DNA of 49,499 nucleotides, taken from the NCBI GenBank assembly GCA_000482765.1, contig AXWR01000025.1, forward strand, positions 1 through 49,499, written 5' to 3'. Position numbers and translations under genes: made by a program. This document shows positions 8,011 through 15,523 of this stretch, piece by piece; position 1 is the stretch's first letter, and each line of letters opens with the position of its first letter. Under the pieces are notes generated by a model. The model worked only from the letters and a program-made list of their open reading frames with translations. It was not told the DNA's origin and ran no database searches. Source of the stretch: Meiothermus taiwanensis DSM 14542 (GTDB lineage: Bacteria; Deinococcota; Deinococci; Deinococcales; Thermaceae).

Positions 8011-8655
8011 ATGGCCGATCATGAAGCCACTGCCCATCACCACGAGCACCACCACGAAGACCCCCAGGCCCACGCCACCCGCCGGGCCATCCTGCAGGCG
8101 GCCATCGGCGTGAGCGCAGGAGCCGCGGTGCTCTCGACCCTGTGGGTGGGCGCAGGTCTGGTACCCCGCGAAGAAAAGATTCCCAGCAAAGAACCGGTGG
8201 CGGTGGGTGATGTCCTGGTTTTTGCCACCGGCCCCAAAGCCGAGCAAGAGATTACCCTGGACGACCTGCGGGCCGCTCAACGGGAAAGGATCCCCTTCAT
8301 CATCGCTTTCCCCAAAAGCCCCGAGAATGTGGTCAAGAAAGACCTGATCACCAACACCATCATGGTCATCCTGGCCGACCCGGCCAAAATGAGCCCGGAG
8401 ACCCGCCAGCACGCCTCTCCTGAAGGGGTGCTGGCCTACTCAGCGATCTGCAAGCACCTGGGCTGTACGGTGAGCCTGTGGCAGAACGACACCTGGCTCT
8501 GCCCCTGCCACGGCGGCCGGTATGACATCTACAACCAGGCCAAGGTGGTGGGTGGCCCTGTGCCGGCCCCCGTTCCCCAACTACCGGTTAAGGTGGAGGG
8601 GGGCAAGGTGGTGGTGGCGGGCGAGTTCCTGGGCAAGCCCGGCGCCGACGTATAG
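8011..8655 (+). CDS. fbcF: Rieske [2Fe-2S] subunit of the cytochrome bc complex
   Basis: 214 residues. A His-rich N-terminus precedes a twin-arginine-type signal anchor (TRRAILQ, then a hydrophobic stretch), so the folded cluster is probably exported by Tat and stays membrane-anchored. Box I is CKHLGC (Cys147, His149, Cys152) and box II is CPCHGG (Cys164, Cys166, His167): Cys147, His149, Cys164 and His167 bind the cluster and Cys152/Cys166 form the disulfide. The Ser usually found after CPCHG is Gly, which is linked to lower-potential, menaquinol-using enzymes. ATG at 8011 has GGAGG 8 bases upstream. It accepts electrons from quinol at the Qo site of FbcB. Confidence 0.92.
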   Translation: MADHEATAHHHEHHHEDPQAHATRRAILQAAIGVSAGAAVLSTLWVGAGLVPREEKIPSKEPVAVGDVLVFATGPKAEQEITLDDLRAAQRERIPFIIAFPKSPENVVKKDLITNTIMVILADPAKMSPETRQHASPEGVLAYSAICKHLGCTVSLWQNDTWLCPCHGGRYDIYNQAKVVGGPVPAPVPQLPVKVEGGKVVVAGEFLGKPGADV

Positions 8656-8664
8656 GGAGGGAGT

Positions 8665-9954
8665 ATGTATCAGTGGTTAGACGATCGCTTGAGCATCGGA
8701 AAGCTATACGCCAAGGCTTTCCGCAAGGCCTTCCCGGTGCACCACTCGTTCTTCCTGGGCGAGATCACCCTGTTCTCCTTTGTCACCCTGGTGCTCACCG
8801 GCATTTTCCTGACCCTCAACTACGAGCCGTCCATCCGCCCAGTCTCGGGCTCGCTCTCGGGCGGGCAGGAAGTGCCGGCCGCCTACTACTCGATTCTCTA
8901 CATCGACTCGCTGCCCTTTGGGGCGGTGATCCGCTCGCTGCACCACTGGGCCGCCCACATCATGATCGCCGCCGCCTTCCTGCACATGCTGCGCATCCAC
9001 CTGACCGGGGCCTACAAAAACCCCCGCGAGCTGAACTGGATTGTGGGGGTGTTTTTGCTGGTGCTCGCCATCATCACGGCCTTCACCGGATACGCCCTGC
9101 CCTTCGACAACTATGCCCTCACCGCCACCAAGATCGGCTACGAGATTGGCGCGGCGGCCCCCTGGGTGGGCAAGCTGCTCTCGGATATTCTCTTTGCCGG
9201 TGAGCTTTCACCCACCAACACCCAGACCATCCCCCGGCTCTTCCCCATTCACGTGCTCTGGCTGCCGCTGGCCCTGATCGCGCTGATAGGTGTGCACCTG
9301 ACCATCATGATCAAGCAGAAGCACACCCAGCCCAAGTACGCCGAAAAGGTGGCACCGGGCAAGATCGTGGGCGTGCCGCTCTTCCCGCAGCAGGCCGCGA
9401 TGATGGGCATTCTGTTTCTGGTCTACATCGCCGTGACCACCTTCATCGCCGGGGCTTTCCTGGCCCACCCGGTGCAGGCCTTTGGCCCCCCCACCGCCAA
9501 CACCCCAGCGGTCAAGCCCGACTGGTACTTCATGTGGATCTACGGGATTCTGCAGATCATCCCGGCCAACTGGCGCTTTGAGTTCCTGGGGGCCACCTTT
9601 GGCCCGCAGTTCTGGGGCGGTATCCTGGTGCCCACGGTTATCATCCTGGGGGCCCTGGCCATTCCCTTCCTGGACTACTCCAAAGAGAAACAGCGCTACC
9701 TCGAGCTCCCCAGCCAGCACCCCTTCCGCACCAGCTTTGTGGTGGGGATGCTGATGTTCTACATCATGAGCACCCTGGCCGGCTACAAGGTGGATCTGGG
9801 CCTCTCCAACGGGCTGCTGTGGGTACTGGTCTTTATCGTGCCCATCGTTACCGGGGTGGTCTGCTACATCATCATGAAGGCCATCTACGGCAAGGACTGG
9901 AACCGGGAGCCCGAGATTAAGCTGATTGGTAAAGGCTCCGCTGCCGACGATTAA
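8665..9954 (+). CDS. fbcB: Cytochrome b subunit of the cytochrome bc complex
   Basis: 429 residues and about eight to nine membrane helices, a full-length unsplit cytochrome b. Haem ligands are visible in helix B (RSLH...FLH, His pair 14 apart) and helix D (PIH...GVH, pair 15 apart). The 15-residue helix D spacing is that of b6/Firmicutes-type proteins rather than mitochondrial cytochrome b. The Qo-site motif is PDWY (from residue 285) instead of PEWY. The protein oxidises quinol at Qo and reduces quinone at Qi, driving proton transfer. Start is 9 bases after fbcF with GGAGGGAGT upstream; a terminator follows the stop. Confidence 0.93.
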   Translation: MYQWLDDRLSIGKLYAKAFRKAFPVHHSFFLGEITLFSFVTLVLTGIFLTLNYEPSIRPVSGSLSGGQEVPAAYYSILYIDSLPFGAVIRSLHHWAAHIMIAAAFLHMLRIHLTGAYKNPRELNWIVGVFLLVLAIITAFTGYALPFDNYALTATKIGYEIGAAAPWVGKLLSDILFAGELSPTNTQTIPRLFPIHVLWLPLALIALIGVHLTIMIKQKHTQPKYAEKVAPGKIVGVPLFPQQAAMMGILFLVYIAVTTFIAGAFLAHPVQAFGPPTANTPAVKPDWYFMWIYGILQIIPANWRFEFLGATFGPQFWGGILVPTVIILGALAIPFLDYSKEKQRYLELPSQHPFRTSFVVGMLMFYIMSTLAGYKVDLGLSNGLLWVLVFIVPIVTGVVCYIIMKAIYGKDWNREPEIKLIGKGSAADD

Positions 9955-9971
9955 GGCTTGTTCCGTCCCAA

Positions 9972-9998
9972 GGCGCTCCCCTGTGGAGCGCTTTTTTT
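9972..9998 (+). terminator. Intrinsic terminator of the fbc operon
   Basis: GCGCTCC (9973-9979) pairs with GGAGCGC (9985-9991) around a 5-base loop, followed by seven T. Located 19 bases after the fbcB stop. Confidence 0.92.
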
Positions 9999-10008
9999 GG
10001 TTCCGCTG

Positions 10009-10014
10009 CATAAT
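10009..10014 (+). promoter_or_regulatory. -10 box for a leaderless gene at 10020
   Basis: CATAAT ends 5 bases before the ATG at 10020 with no ribosome binding site in between, the usual geometry of leaderless transcripts in Deinococcus-Thermus. Confidence 0.5.
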
Positions 10015-10019
10015 AAAGC

Positions 10020-10523
10020 ATGCCCAGGCCGTACATCCTCCTGTGGGGCGTGCCCAGTGCGGCCCACCGGGAATTAGAAAACCTGGGGGCTGTGTCCCGC
10101 GGCGACTACTGGTGGCTATACCCCCCGCTCGAGCCCGACCTGGAGCATCTGTGCCAGCAGCAGGCGGGTTTTGCGGAGCGTGCAGCCCAGCTCTCCGAAA
10201 AGCTCCACTGCACCGCCCTGGCGGTGATGAACCTCGAGGACAGCGCCCTGCTGCTCTGGGCCTACCACCGGGGCCGGCTGGTTTTCCAGTACGACTCCAA
10301 CCCCATGTACCTGGGCTGTCCGGTGTGTTCGTACAGCAGCGAGACCGTGGGGGCCTTTGTGCACGGGCTGGACGAGCTGTGCCGCCTGCGGGGCCTGCCC
10401 CACCGCCAGCAGGCCCTGCGCGCCTGGCTGGTGCGGCGCCGGGGGCTGGGATTTTTGAGTGAGCGTGAGCGGCTGGAAAAGATTCTGGCCCTGCTCGAGC
10501 TGCCGACCTCGACGCCGCAATAG
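10020..10523 (+). CDS. Conserved-looking protein of unknown function
   Basis: 167 residues, soluble, rich in aromatic residues and Leu, with a CPVC pair (LGCPVCSYSS, around residue 100) and two further Cys that could form a disulfide or bind metal. No known domain is recognised. The start is leaderless: ATG at 10020 follows a CATAAT box by 5 bases. It stands alone between the fbc terminator and the structured region upstream of the broken amine oxidase. Codon use (CTCGAG for Leu-Glu) is like its neighbours, so it looks native. Function unknown. Confidence 0.6.
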   Translation: MPRPYILLWGVPSAAHRELENLGAVSRGDYWWLYPPLEPDLEHLCQQQAGFAERAAQLSEKLHCTALAVMNLEDSALLLWAYHRGRLVFQYDSNPMYLGCPVCSYSSETVGAFVHGLDELCRLRGLPHRQQALRAWLVRRRGLGFLSERERLEKILALLELPTSTPQ

Positions 10524-10614
10524 TGGCCGGCCTATGCGCATAGCTAATCACCCATGTGTTCTGGTGGTGCGCGGATCTACCCGAGCGCGGCCCGCTCGAG
10601 CCGCGTTTTCTATT

Positions 10615-10628
10615 TGCATAAATATGCA
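10615..10628. promoter_or_regulatory. Palindrome TGCATA-AA-TATGCA, possible operator
   Basis: A perfect 6+2+6 inverted repeat in an AT-rich patch of an otherwise GC-rich genome. It resembles ArgR-type boxes (TGnATAwwTATnCA), but the regulator is not identifiable. Confidence 0.35.
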
Positions 10629-10754
10629 CTTGCGAAATATGGCACTATCATGTCCAGGATTCGTTTGCCGGTGCTTTGTCGCAACAAAAAATACGGTTTT
10701 TGCCTCAATTGTGCGTAATCCTTCATCGGGCTTTGGGGCCTCGAGCTAAACTAA

Positions 10755-10945
10755 ATCTACCCCGCCGAGGGGAAACCAAGCCAGAAAGGAGGTTGATCGA
10801 ACACCGCAAGGAACTTCCCATTGCTGGTTAGACCTTGATTACAAGCAATTCGACGAACTGCCACCACACGGTATGCCACCGTGCGATGGAGCGACTAAGT
10901 CGGCAGGGTGATGCCCGAGCATCCAGAACAATTCTCGGGAGAAAG
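10755..10945 (+). ncRNA. Putative structured RNA or leader upstream of the amine oxidase pseudogene
   Basis: The ~450 bases between 10524 and 10975 hold no convincing gene but several strong stems: CCCC/GGGG near 10760-10772, ATTGC/GCAAT, CACGGT/ACCGTG with a 5-base loop (10867-10883), CGAC/GTCG, GGCA/TGCC, GATG/CATC enclosing these, and CCCGAG/CTCGGG (10914-10939). An AAAGGAGG at 10785-10792 is also present. It matches no riboswitch class I know. It could be a cis leader, a small RNA, or a decayed element; one frame (10792-10911) is open but has no start codon. Confidence 0.4.
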
Positions 10946-10975
10946 GTTTGCAGAAGTGTAAAAAGGTAGATTCGC

Positions 10976-12283
10976 ATGAAAACGCTCGTTATAGGCGCCG
11001 GAGCCGCCGGCCTGGCCGCGGCCCAAGACCTACAGAAAGCCAAGCATCAGGTAACCGTTCTTGAAGCCCAACACCGCGTCGGAGGACGCATCCGCACCGA
11101 TAGAAGTTTTGCTGCTGTACCTATCGAGCTGGGCGCGGAATTCATCCACAGCAGCCAGGTTCCCACCTATCCCCTTCCCGCACAGTTTGGCCTGCGCACC
11201 CACTACTTCAACCAGCAGGACGATACGCTGGTGCGCCTGCCGGATGGCAGCCTGCGCACCATTGCCGAGGTCGGCTGCGAGGCGCTGGGCTACAACAACA
11301 TTCGGATGGTGGACTGGCCCCAGGCCATCGGCGAGGAGTCGCTGGCCGCGTACCTCCAGCGCAACCGGCTCGAGGGCCAAAAAATCCCCTACAAGCTGCA
11401 AGAGTACATCTCCGACTTCGATGCTCCAGAAACCCTCAGCGCGCAAGCCGCGCTGGAGTTTCTGTGCGACAAGTCCGCCGAGGAGGGGGATTACCGCATC
11501 CTCGAGGGCTACGATTAACTAGCGATAAAACTTGCGACCTCACTGGACATCCGGCTGGGGGCCGTGGTGGAGACGCTCGAGTGGGGCCCTTTTGGCGTCA
11601 AGGCCCTCACCACCGATGGGCGGGTCTTCCTGGCCGACCAGGCCGTAATCGCCGTGCCCCTGGGCGTGCTGAAAGCCGGCCGGATCCGCTTTGTCCCCGA
11701 GCTGCCCGAGGCCAAGCAAGAAGCGCTGCACCGTTTGGGCCTCACCGATGCGGTTAAGCTCTTCTTTTTATTCGATGGGCCGGTCTTCCCGCCCGGCATT
11801 GTGGAGCTTTACGTGCCCGGCCACAGCCCCGACGAGTGGTGGAGCAGCGCCGCCGGCCACGGCGTAAACTTCGAGATTCTGACCGCCCTGGCCACCGGCC
11901 CCAGGGCCCGCGAACTCCTGGCCCTGCCCGAGGAAGAGGCCCTGAAAAGCGCGCTGCAAACCCTGCGCCAGGCCTTAGGCCGCCCCGACCTCACCCCCCG
12001 CCGGGCCCGGCTGGCCCACTGGCAGGACGACCCCTACACCCTGGGGGCCTACTCCAAGGCCAGCGTGGGGGCCTCCCAGGCCCGCCGCATCCTGGCCCAG
12101 CCGGTGGGCAACCGGCTCTTCTTTGCCGGCGAACACACCGCCTCCAACGCCTGGGCCGCCACCGTGCACGGGGCCTATGCCAGCGGACGGCGGGCCGCCC
12201 GCGAAGTCCTACAGGCCCGCGCGCTCACCTATCCGACCCCCCGTTCCGAAACCCTGCGACCCGCCCTGCCCTTGGGGGCGTGA
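10976..12283 (+). pseudogene. Flavin-dependent amine oxidase interrupted by one in-frame TAA
   Basis: The frame from ATG 10976 encodes the FAD-binding dinucleotide motif VIGAGAAGLAAA (residues 4-15), the GGRIRT segment and an ELGAEF segment, then stops at TAA 11516-11518 (codon 181). The same frame resumes immediately and runs to 12283 with the rest of a monoamine-oxidase-like protein, including the C-terminal FAD motif LFFAGEHT. Without the stop the protein would be about 435 residues, normal for the family. The stop falls after GYD, where intact homologues continue into a helix (GYDxL...). No frame shift is needed. Readthrough or a sequencing error cannot be excluded; otherwise it is a recent pseudogene. 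The second half has an internal GTG at 11564 but no ribosome binding site. Confidence 0.85.
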
Positions 12284-12289
12284 CAACCA

Positions 12290-12341
12290 CAGCGCAGACT
12301 GCCCAGCACGGCGAAAAACCGCTGTGCTGGGCATTTGCTGT
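12290..12341. terminator. Long hairpin between convergent amine oxidase and cob operon
   Basis: GCCCAGCAC...GTGCTGGGC forms a stem around GGCGAAAAACCGC, and outer CACAG/CTGTG bases extend it. No T-run follows on either strand, so it is a terminator-like or RNA-stabilising hairpin rather than a canonical intrinsic terminator. Confidence 0.5.
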
Positions 12342-12416
12342 GGACTGGGGTGCCGCCGCGTTGAAAGGAGAAACACGGCAGCGACGGCAAAAAAGATTCG
12401 CCACCACCTGCTCAAA

Positions 12417-13154
12417 TTACATTCCATGCCTCCCCCACCACACCCCCACCATCAAGCCCGCCACCTCCCCCAGCTCCACCAGCGCCCCGTACACATCGCC
12501 GGTAAGCCCACCCCCCAGCCTTCTGGCAGCCCAGGAGGCCAGCAGTAGCATCGTCGCAAGCACGGCCAGGGCAACCCAGGGGAAGAAGTAGATGGCCGGC
12601 AGGGCAAACAGCAAGGCCGGGAAGATTCGACCCTCGCGGCTGCGGGCCCCCAGGCCCTCCTGGCGGGCCGCCGGAAAGAGGTTCATGGGCAAAAGCAAGC
12701 CAAAGCGCACCAGGGCGGGCAGGCACAAGAGCAGCCAGGGCGAGGGGCTCGAGGCCAGCAACTGCCACTTCAGGAGAAGCACCACAAACCCCACCCCAAA
12801 GGCAAAGCTGCCCAGGTGCACATCACCCAAAATGCGCAGGCGCTCGGCGGGGGGTTTCATGGAGAGGAGGGCGTCGGCGGAGTCCAGCAGGCCGTCCAGG
12901 TGCAGCATGCCGGTACAGGCCAGCCAGACCGCCAGCAGGATGGCCCCTTGCAGCCCATCGGGCAAGGCAGCGGTCAGCCAGGCCACCAGGGCCAGCACCC
13001 CACCAATCAGGTAGCCCGCCAGGGGGTAGAAAGCCGAGGCGGCCTTCATTTCGCCGTCTTTGACCTGGCCCAGGTTGGGCACGGGAAAGGTGGTCAGAAA
13101 GCCTACAGCCAGCCAGAAAGGGCGCACCTTAAGGTTGTACCAGAACCGCCCCAA
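12417..13154 (-). CDS. cobS: Adenosylcobinamide-GDP ribazoletransferase (cobalamin synthase)
   Basis: 245 residues, polytopic. It carries the family motifs HLDGLLDSADAL (metal-binding Asp residues) and GLTGDVYGA near the C-terminus, and starts with RPFWLAVGFLTTFPVP, the typical CobS opening. It joins adenosylcobinamide-GDP with alpha-ribazole (phosphate) to make adenosylcobalamin (phosphate) in the membrane. TTG at 13154 is the longest start and has GAGG upstream; it overlaps the end of the DUF5522 gene by 26 bases, so the start is uncertain by about ten codons. Last gene of the cobalamin operon. Confidence 0.9.
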   Translation of the reverse strand: MGRFWYNLKVRPFWLAVGFLTTFPVPNLGQVKDGEMKAASAFYPLAGYLIGGVLALVAWLTAALPDGLQGAILLAVWLACTGMLHLDGLLDSADALLSMKPPAERLRILGDVHLGSFAFGVGFVVLLLKWQLLASSPSPWLLLCLPALVRFGLLLPMNLFPAARQEGLGARSREGRIFPALLFALPAIYFFPWVALAVLATMLLLASWAARRLGGGLTGDVYGALVELGEVAGLMVGVWWGRHGM

Positions 13155-13362
13155 AGCGTGCCTCGAACTCTTCTTTGGTTCTGATGGGACGGCCCTCGAG
13201 CCGCAGTTGCACGGTCTGGGCCTGAATTTCTTTAGGGTAAGGACAGTGGCGGCACCCAGAGCCGCAGCAGTAGCCGCGCTTGCGGTGATACGCCTCGGTG
13301 AAAACGTAGAGACCGTTTTCGATGTAGTAATCTACGTTTTCTTTGAGTTCTACCCTCGCCAT
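13129..13362 (-). CDS. DUF5522 small cysteine-rich protein
   Basis: 77 residues. The central CCGSGCRHCPYP segment preceded by FTEAYHRKRGY is the DUF5522 signature; four closely spaced Cys suggest metal or Fe-S binding, but no function is established to my knowledge. It sits between cobT and cobS and overlaps the latter, so it is cotranscribed with cobalamin genes. Whether it takes part in cobalamin metabolism is inference from position only. Confidence 0.8.
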   Translation of the reverse strand: MARVELKENVDYYIENGLYVFTEAYHRKRGYCCGSGCRHCPYPKEIQAQTVQLRLEGRPIRTKEEFEARFGAVLVQP

Positions 13363-13395
13363 TTTTGTTTCCTTGTGAGCATTTTACTTTATTTT

Positions 13396-13416
13396 CTGGA
13401 TTGAATATCAATCCAG
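13396..13416. repeat. Hairpin between cobT and the DUF5522 gene
   Basis: CTGGATTG and CAATCCAG form an 8-bp perfect stem with a 5-base loop. No T-run follows on the minus strand, so it is more likely a processing or stability element than a terminator. On the minus strand it lies directly after the cobT stop. Confidence 0.5.
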
Positions 13417-13417
13417 C

Positions 13418-14455
13418 CTAGGTTTGCGACACCCCGGCCTGGGCAAAGGTAGCCATCCCCGCCATTACCGAGGCCGCCGCCCGCAGGATGGGAAAGCTCA
13501 AAACCGCCCCGGTGCCCTCGCCCAGGCGCATGTCGAGCTCGAGGATGGGCCGCAGCCCCAACGCATCGAGCTGCCTTCTGTGCCCCGGCTCCACCGAGCG
13601 GTGTCCGGCAAAAAGATATTCGCGCACGTTCGGCTCGAGGCGGCAGGCCAGCAAAGCCCCGGTGGTTACCGGGAAGCCGTCGGTGACCAGGGGCAGGCCG
13701 GCCTCGGCCCCGGCCAGAAACACCCCCGCTATCGCCGCAATTTCCAGCCCACCCAGCTCTGTGAGCAGCTCGAGCGGCCCGGCTTGAGTAAGCGCGCCCA
13801 GACGGGCCTGGGCCCGGTGCAGCGCCCTACGCACGACCTGCACCTTTTGCTGGTAGCGGGCCTCATCCACCCCGGTACCGCGCCCGGTCACCGCCTCGGC
13901 CTCCAGCCCCAGCAAGGCCGCGGTAAGGGCTGCCGCCGCGGTGGTATTGCCGATGCCCATATCACCGGCGGCCAGGATGGTAGCGCCCTCGGCGATGGCC
14001 CGGCGGGCGGCCTCGGCCCCGGCCCGGATGGCCTGCTCGGCTTCGGCGCGGGTCATGGCGGCCTCCTGGGCGATGTTGCCGGTGCCCGGTCGCACCCGCT
14101 CCGGCGAGGGAACAGGGGAATTGACGCCCACATCGAGCACGTAAACCTGGGCATGGGCGGCTCGAGCAATTTGATTGATGGCCGCGCCCCCCGCCCGAAA
14201 GTTCAGGAGCATCTGGGCGGTCACCTCGGATGGGTAGGCCGAGACGCCCTCGGCGGCCACCCCGTGGTCGGCGGCGCAGACGATCACGGCGCCTTTGCCC
14301 AGCACGGGCCGCAGGGTCTGCTGGATGGCGGCCAGGCGAACCCCCAGTTCCTCCAGATATCCCAGCGAGCCCGGCGGCTTGGTGAGCTGATCCTGGTGGG
14401 CGCGGGCCTGGGCCAGCCATTCCTGGGGGATGGGTGGGATGTTGAAGCGCATCAT
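13418..14455 (-). CDS. cobT: Nicotinate-nucleotide--dimethylbenzimidazole phosphoribosyltransferase
   Basis: 345 residues, full length for CobT. Family motifs are KPPGSLGYLE near the N-terminus, the AADHGV segment, the DMGIGNTT segment, and LGEGTGA near the C-terminus containing the catalytic Glu. It makes alpha-ribazole 5'-phosphate from the lower-ligand base and nicotinate mononucleotide. ATG at 14455 (or 14452) begins 3 bases after the cobU stop, so the genes are translationally coupled. Confidence 0.95.
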   Translation of the reverse strand: MMRFNIPPIPQEWLAQARAHQDQLTKPPGSLGYLEELGVRLAAIQQTLRPVLGKGAVIVCAADHGVAAEGVSAYPSEVTAQMLLNFRAGGAAINQIARAAHAQVYVLDVGVNSPVPSPERVRPGTGNIAQEAAMTRAEAEQAIRAGAEAARRAIAEGATILAAGDMGIGNTTAAAALTAALLGLEAEAVTGRGTGVDEARYQQKVQVVRRALHRAQARLGALTQAGPLELLTELGGLEIAAIAGVFLAGAEAGLPLVTDGFPVTTGALLACRLEPNVREYLFAGHRSVEPGHRRQLDALGLRPILELDMRLGEGTGAVLSFPILRAAASVMAGMATFAQAGVSQT

Positions 14456-14458
14456 AGA

Positions 14459-14968
14459 CTATTTGATCTGTAGCGGAATACCCGCCACCAGCAGGTAGAC
14501 CCGCTGGGCCTCCTGTGCGACGCGGGCGTTGGCCGCCCCCAGCAGGTCGCGGTAGCGCCGGGCCAGGGGGTTGTCGGGCACGATGCCCAGGCCCACCTCG
14601 TTGGTGACCACCAGCAGGGTCTTGCCGGTCTGGGCCCGAACCGCCAGCAGGTGCTCGAGGGCGGGCTCCACCTCGAGGCCGGCCAGCATCAGGTTGGAGA
14701 CCCACAAGGTGAGGCAGTCCAGCAGCACCACCCCGTGCCGGGCCCGCTCCAGGGCCTGGGGCACCTCGAGCGGGGCCTCCAGGGTCTCCCAGGCGGGGGG
14801 GCGCTCGGCCCGGTGCTGGGCAATGCGCTGGCGCATCTCCTCATCCAGCGGCTGTGCCGTCGCGATAAAGCTCACCCGCTCCTGCCCCAAAGCCCAGGCC
14901 TGGGCCTGGGCAAAGCGGCTCTTGCCGGCCCGGGCCCCCCCGGTGATGAGCAGCAGATGGTTCTGCAT
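14459..14968 (-). CDS. cobU: Adenosylcobinamide kinase/adenosylcobinamide-phosphate guanylyltransferase
   Basis: 169 residues. The P-loop GGARAGKS (about residues 10-17) and the following FIATAQPLDEEM, the HRAERP segment with the guanylylated His, and DCLTLWVSNL identify CobU. It phosphorylates adenosylcobinamide and transfers GMP from GTP, giving the CobS substrate. Six bases separate it from the upstream phosphatase gene, and the cobT start follows its stop by 3 bases. Confidence 0.95.
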   Translation of the reverse strand: MQNHLLLITGGARAGKSRFAQAQAWALGQERVSFIATAQPLDEEMRQRIAQHRAERPPAWETLEAPLEVPQALERARHGVVLLDCLTLWVSNLMLAGLEVEPALEHLLAVRAQTGKTLLVVTNEVGLGIVPDNPLARRYRDLLGAANARVAQEAQRVYLLVAGIPLQIK

Positions 14969-14974
14969 AGGGCC

Positions 14975-15520
14975 TCACCCCCCGTCCTCGGGCGTTCGCA
15001 CAAAGCGCACCCGCTTGTGCGCCCAGTCCACCCCCACCACCGCGCAGGGCGGCAGGAAGCGGTCTTGATCCAGCTCCCGCAGCACCAGGCGCAGCACCCC
15101 CCCGTGGGTAAAGACCAGGTGGCGGCCCGCCGGCAGGCGGTCGAAGAAGCCATACACCCGGCGCCGCAGCTGGGCGGTGGACTCCCCGCCGGGTGCCTGG
15201 AAGCCATCAAAGGCCAGGAGCGCCGCTTTGCAGGCCTCGGGCAGCTCGGCCCACTTCAGGCCCTCGAGCCCGCCGAACTCGAGCTCGCGCAGCGCCGCCG
15301 AGACTTCCTGGGGTTCGCCGTAGGCCAGCCGGGCAGTCTGGATGGCCCGCTGCAGGTCGGAGGCCACCACCCGCTCGAAGCGTTCGGCGGCCAGCCAGCT
15401 CGACAAAGCCCGGGCCTGCTGCTCACCCAAGGCCGTAAGCGGCACGTCGCTCCAGCCGGTAAGCCGACCCTCCCGGTTCCAGGTGGTTTCTCCGTGGCGC
15501 ACCAGCCAGAGCTCGCACAT
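14975..15520 (-). CDS. cobC: Histidine phosphatase, probable alpha-ribazole phosphatase
   Basis: 181 residues of the histidine phosphatase superfamily. The phosphohistidine motif LVRHGETTWN (nucleophile His9) opens the protein and the second catalytic His is in FTHGG. Position between cobalamin genes points to alpha-ribazole-5'-phosphate phosphatase (CobC); by sequence alone it could be a general phosphoglycerate-mutase-like phosphatase. The start lies 3 bases after the stop of the upstream cobalamin-binding gene. Confidence 0.8.
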   Translation of the reverse strand: MCELWLVRHGETTWNREGRLTGWSDVPLTALGEQQARALSSWLAAERFERVVASDLQRAIQTARLAYGEPQEVSAALRELEFGGLEGLKWAELPEACKAALLAFDGFQAPGGESTAQLRRRVYGFFDRLPAGRHLVFTHGGVLRLVLRELDQDRFLPPCAVVGVDWAHKRVRFVRTPEDGG

Positions 15521-15523
15521 CCT

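Noticed and set aside
9208..10629. 473-residue open frame antisense to fbcB and the following gene
   Set aside because: Crosses the fbc terminator and two real genes; composition is of shadow type.
10792..10911. Open frame within the structured region (about 39 codons)
   Set aside because: No start codon between the upstream stop at 10747 and the frame body, so not called as a gene.
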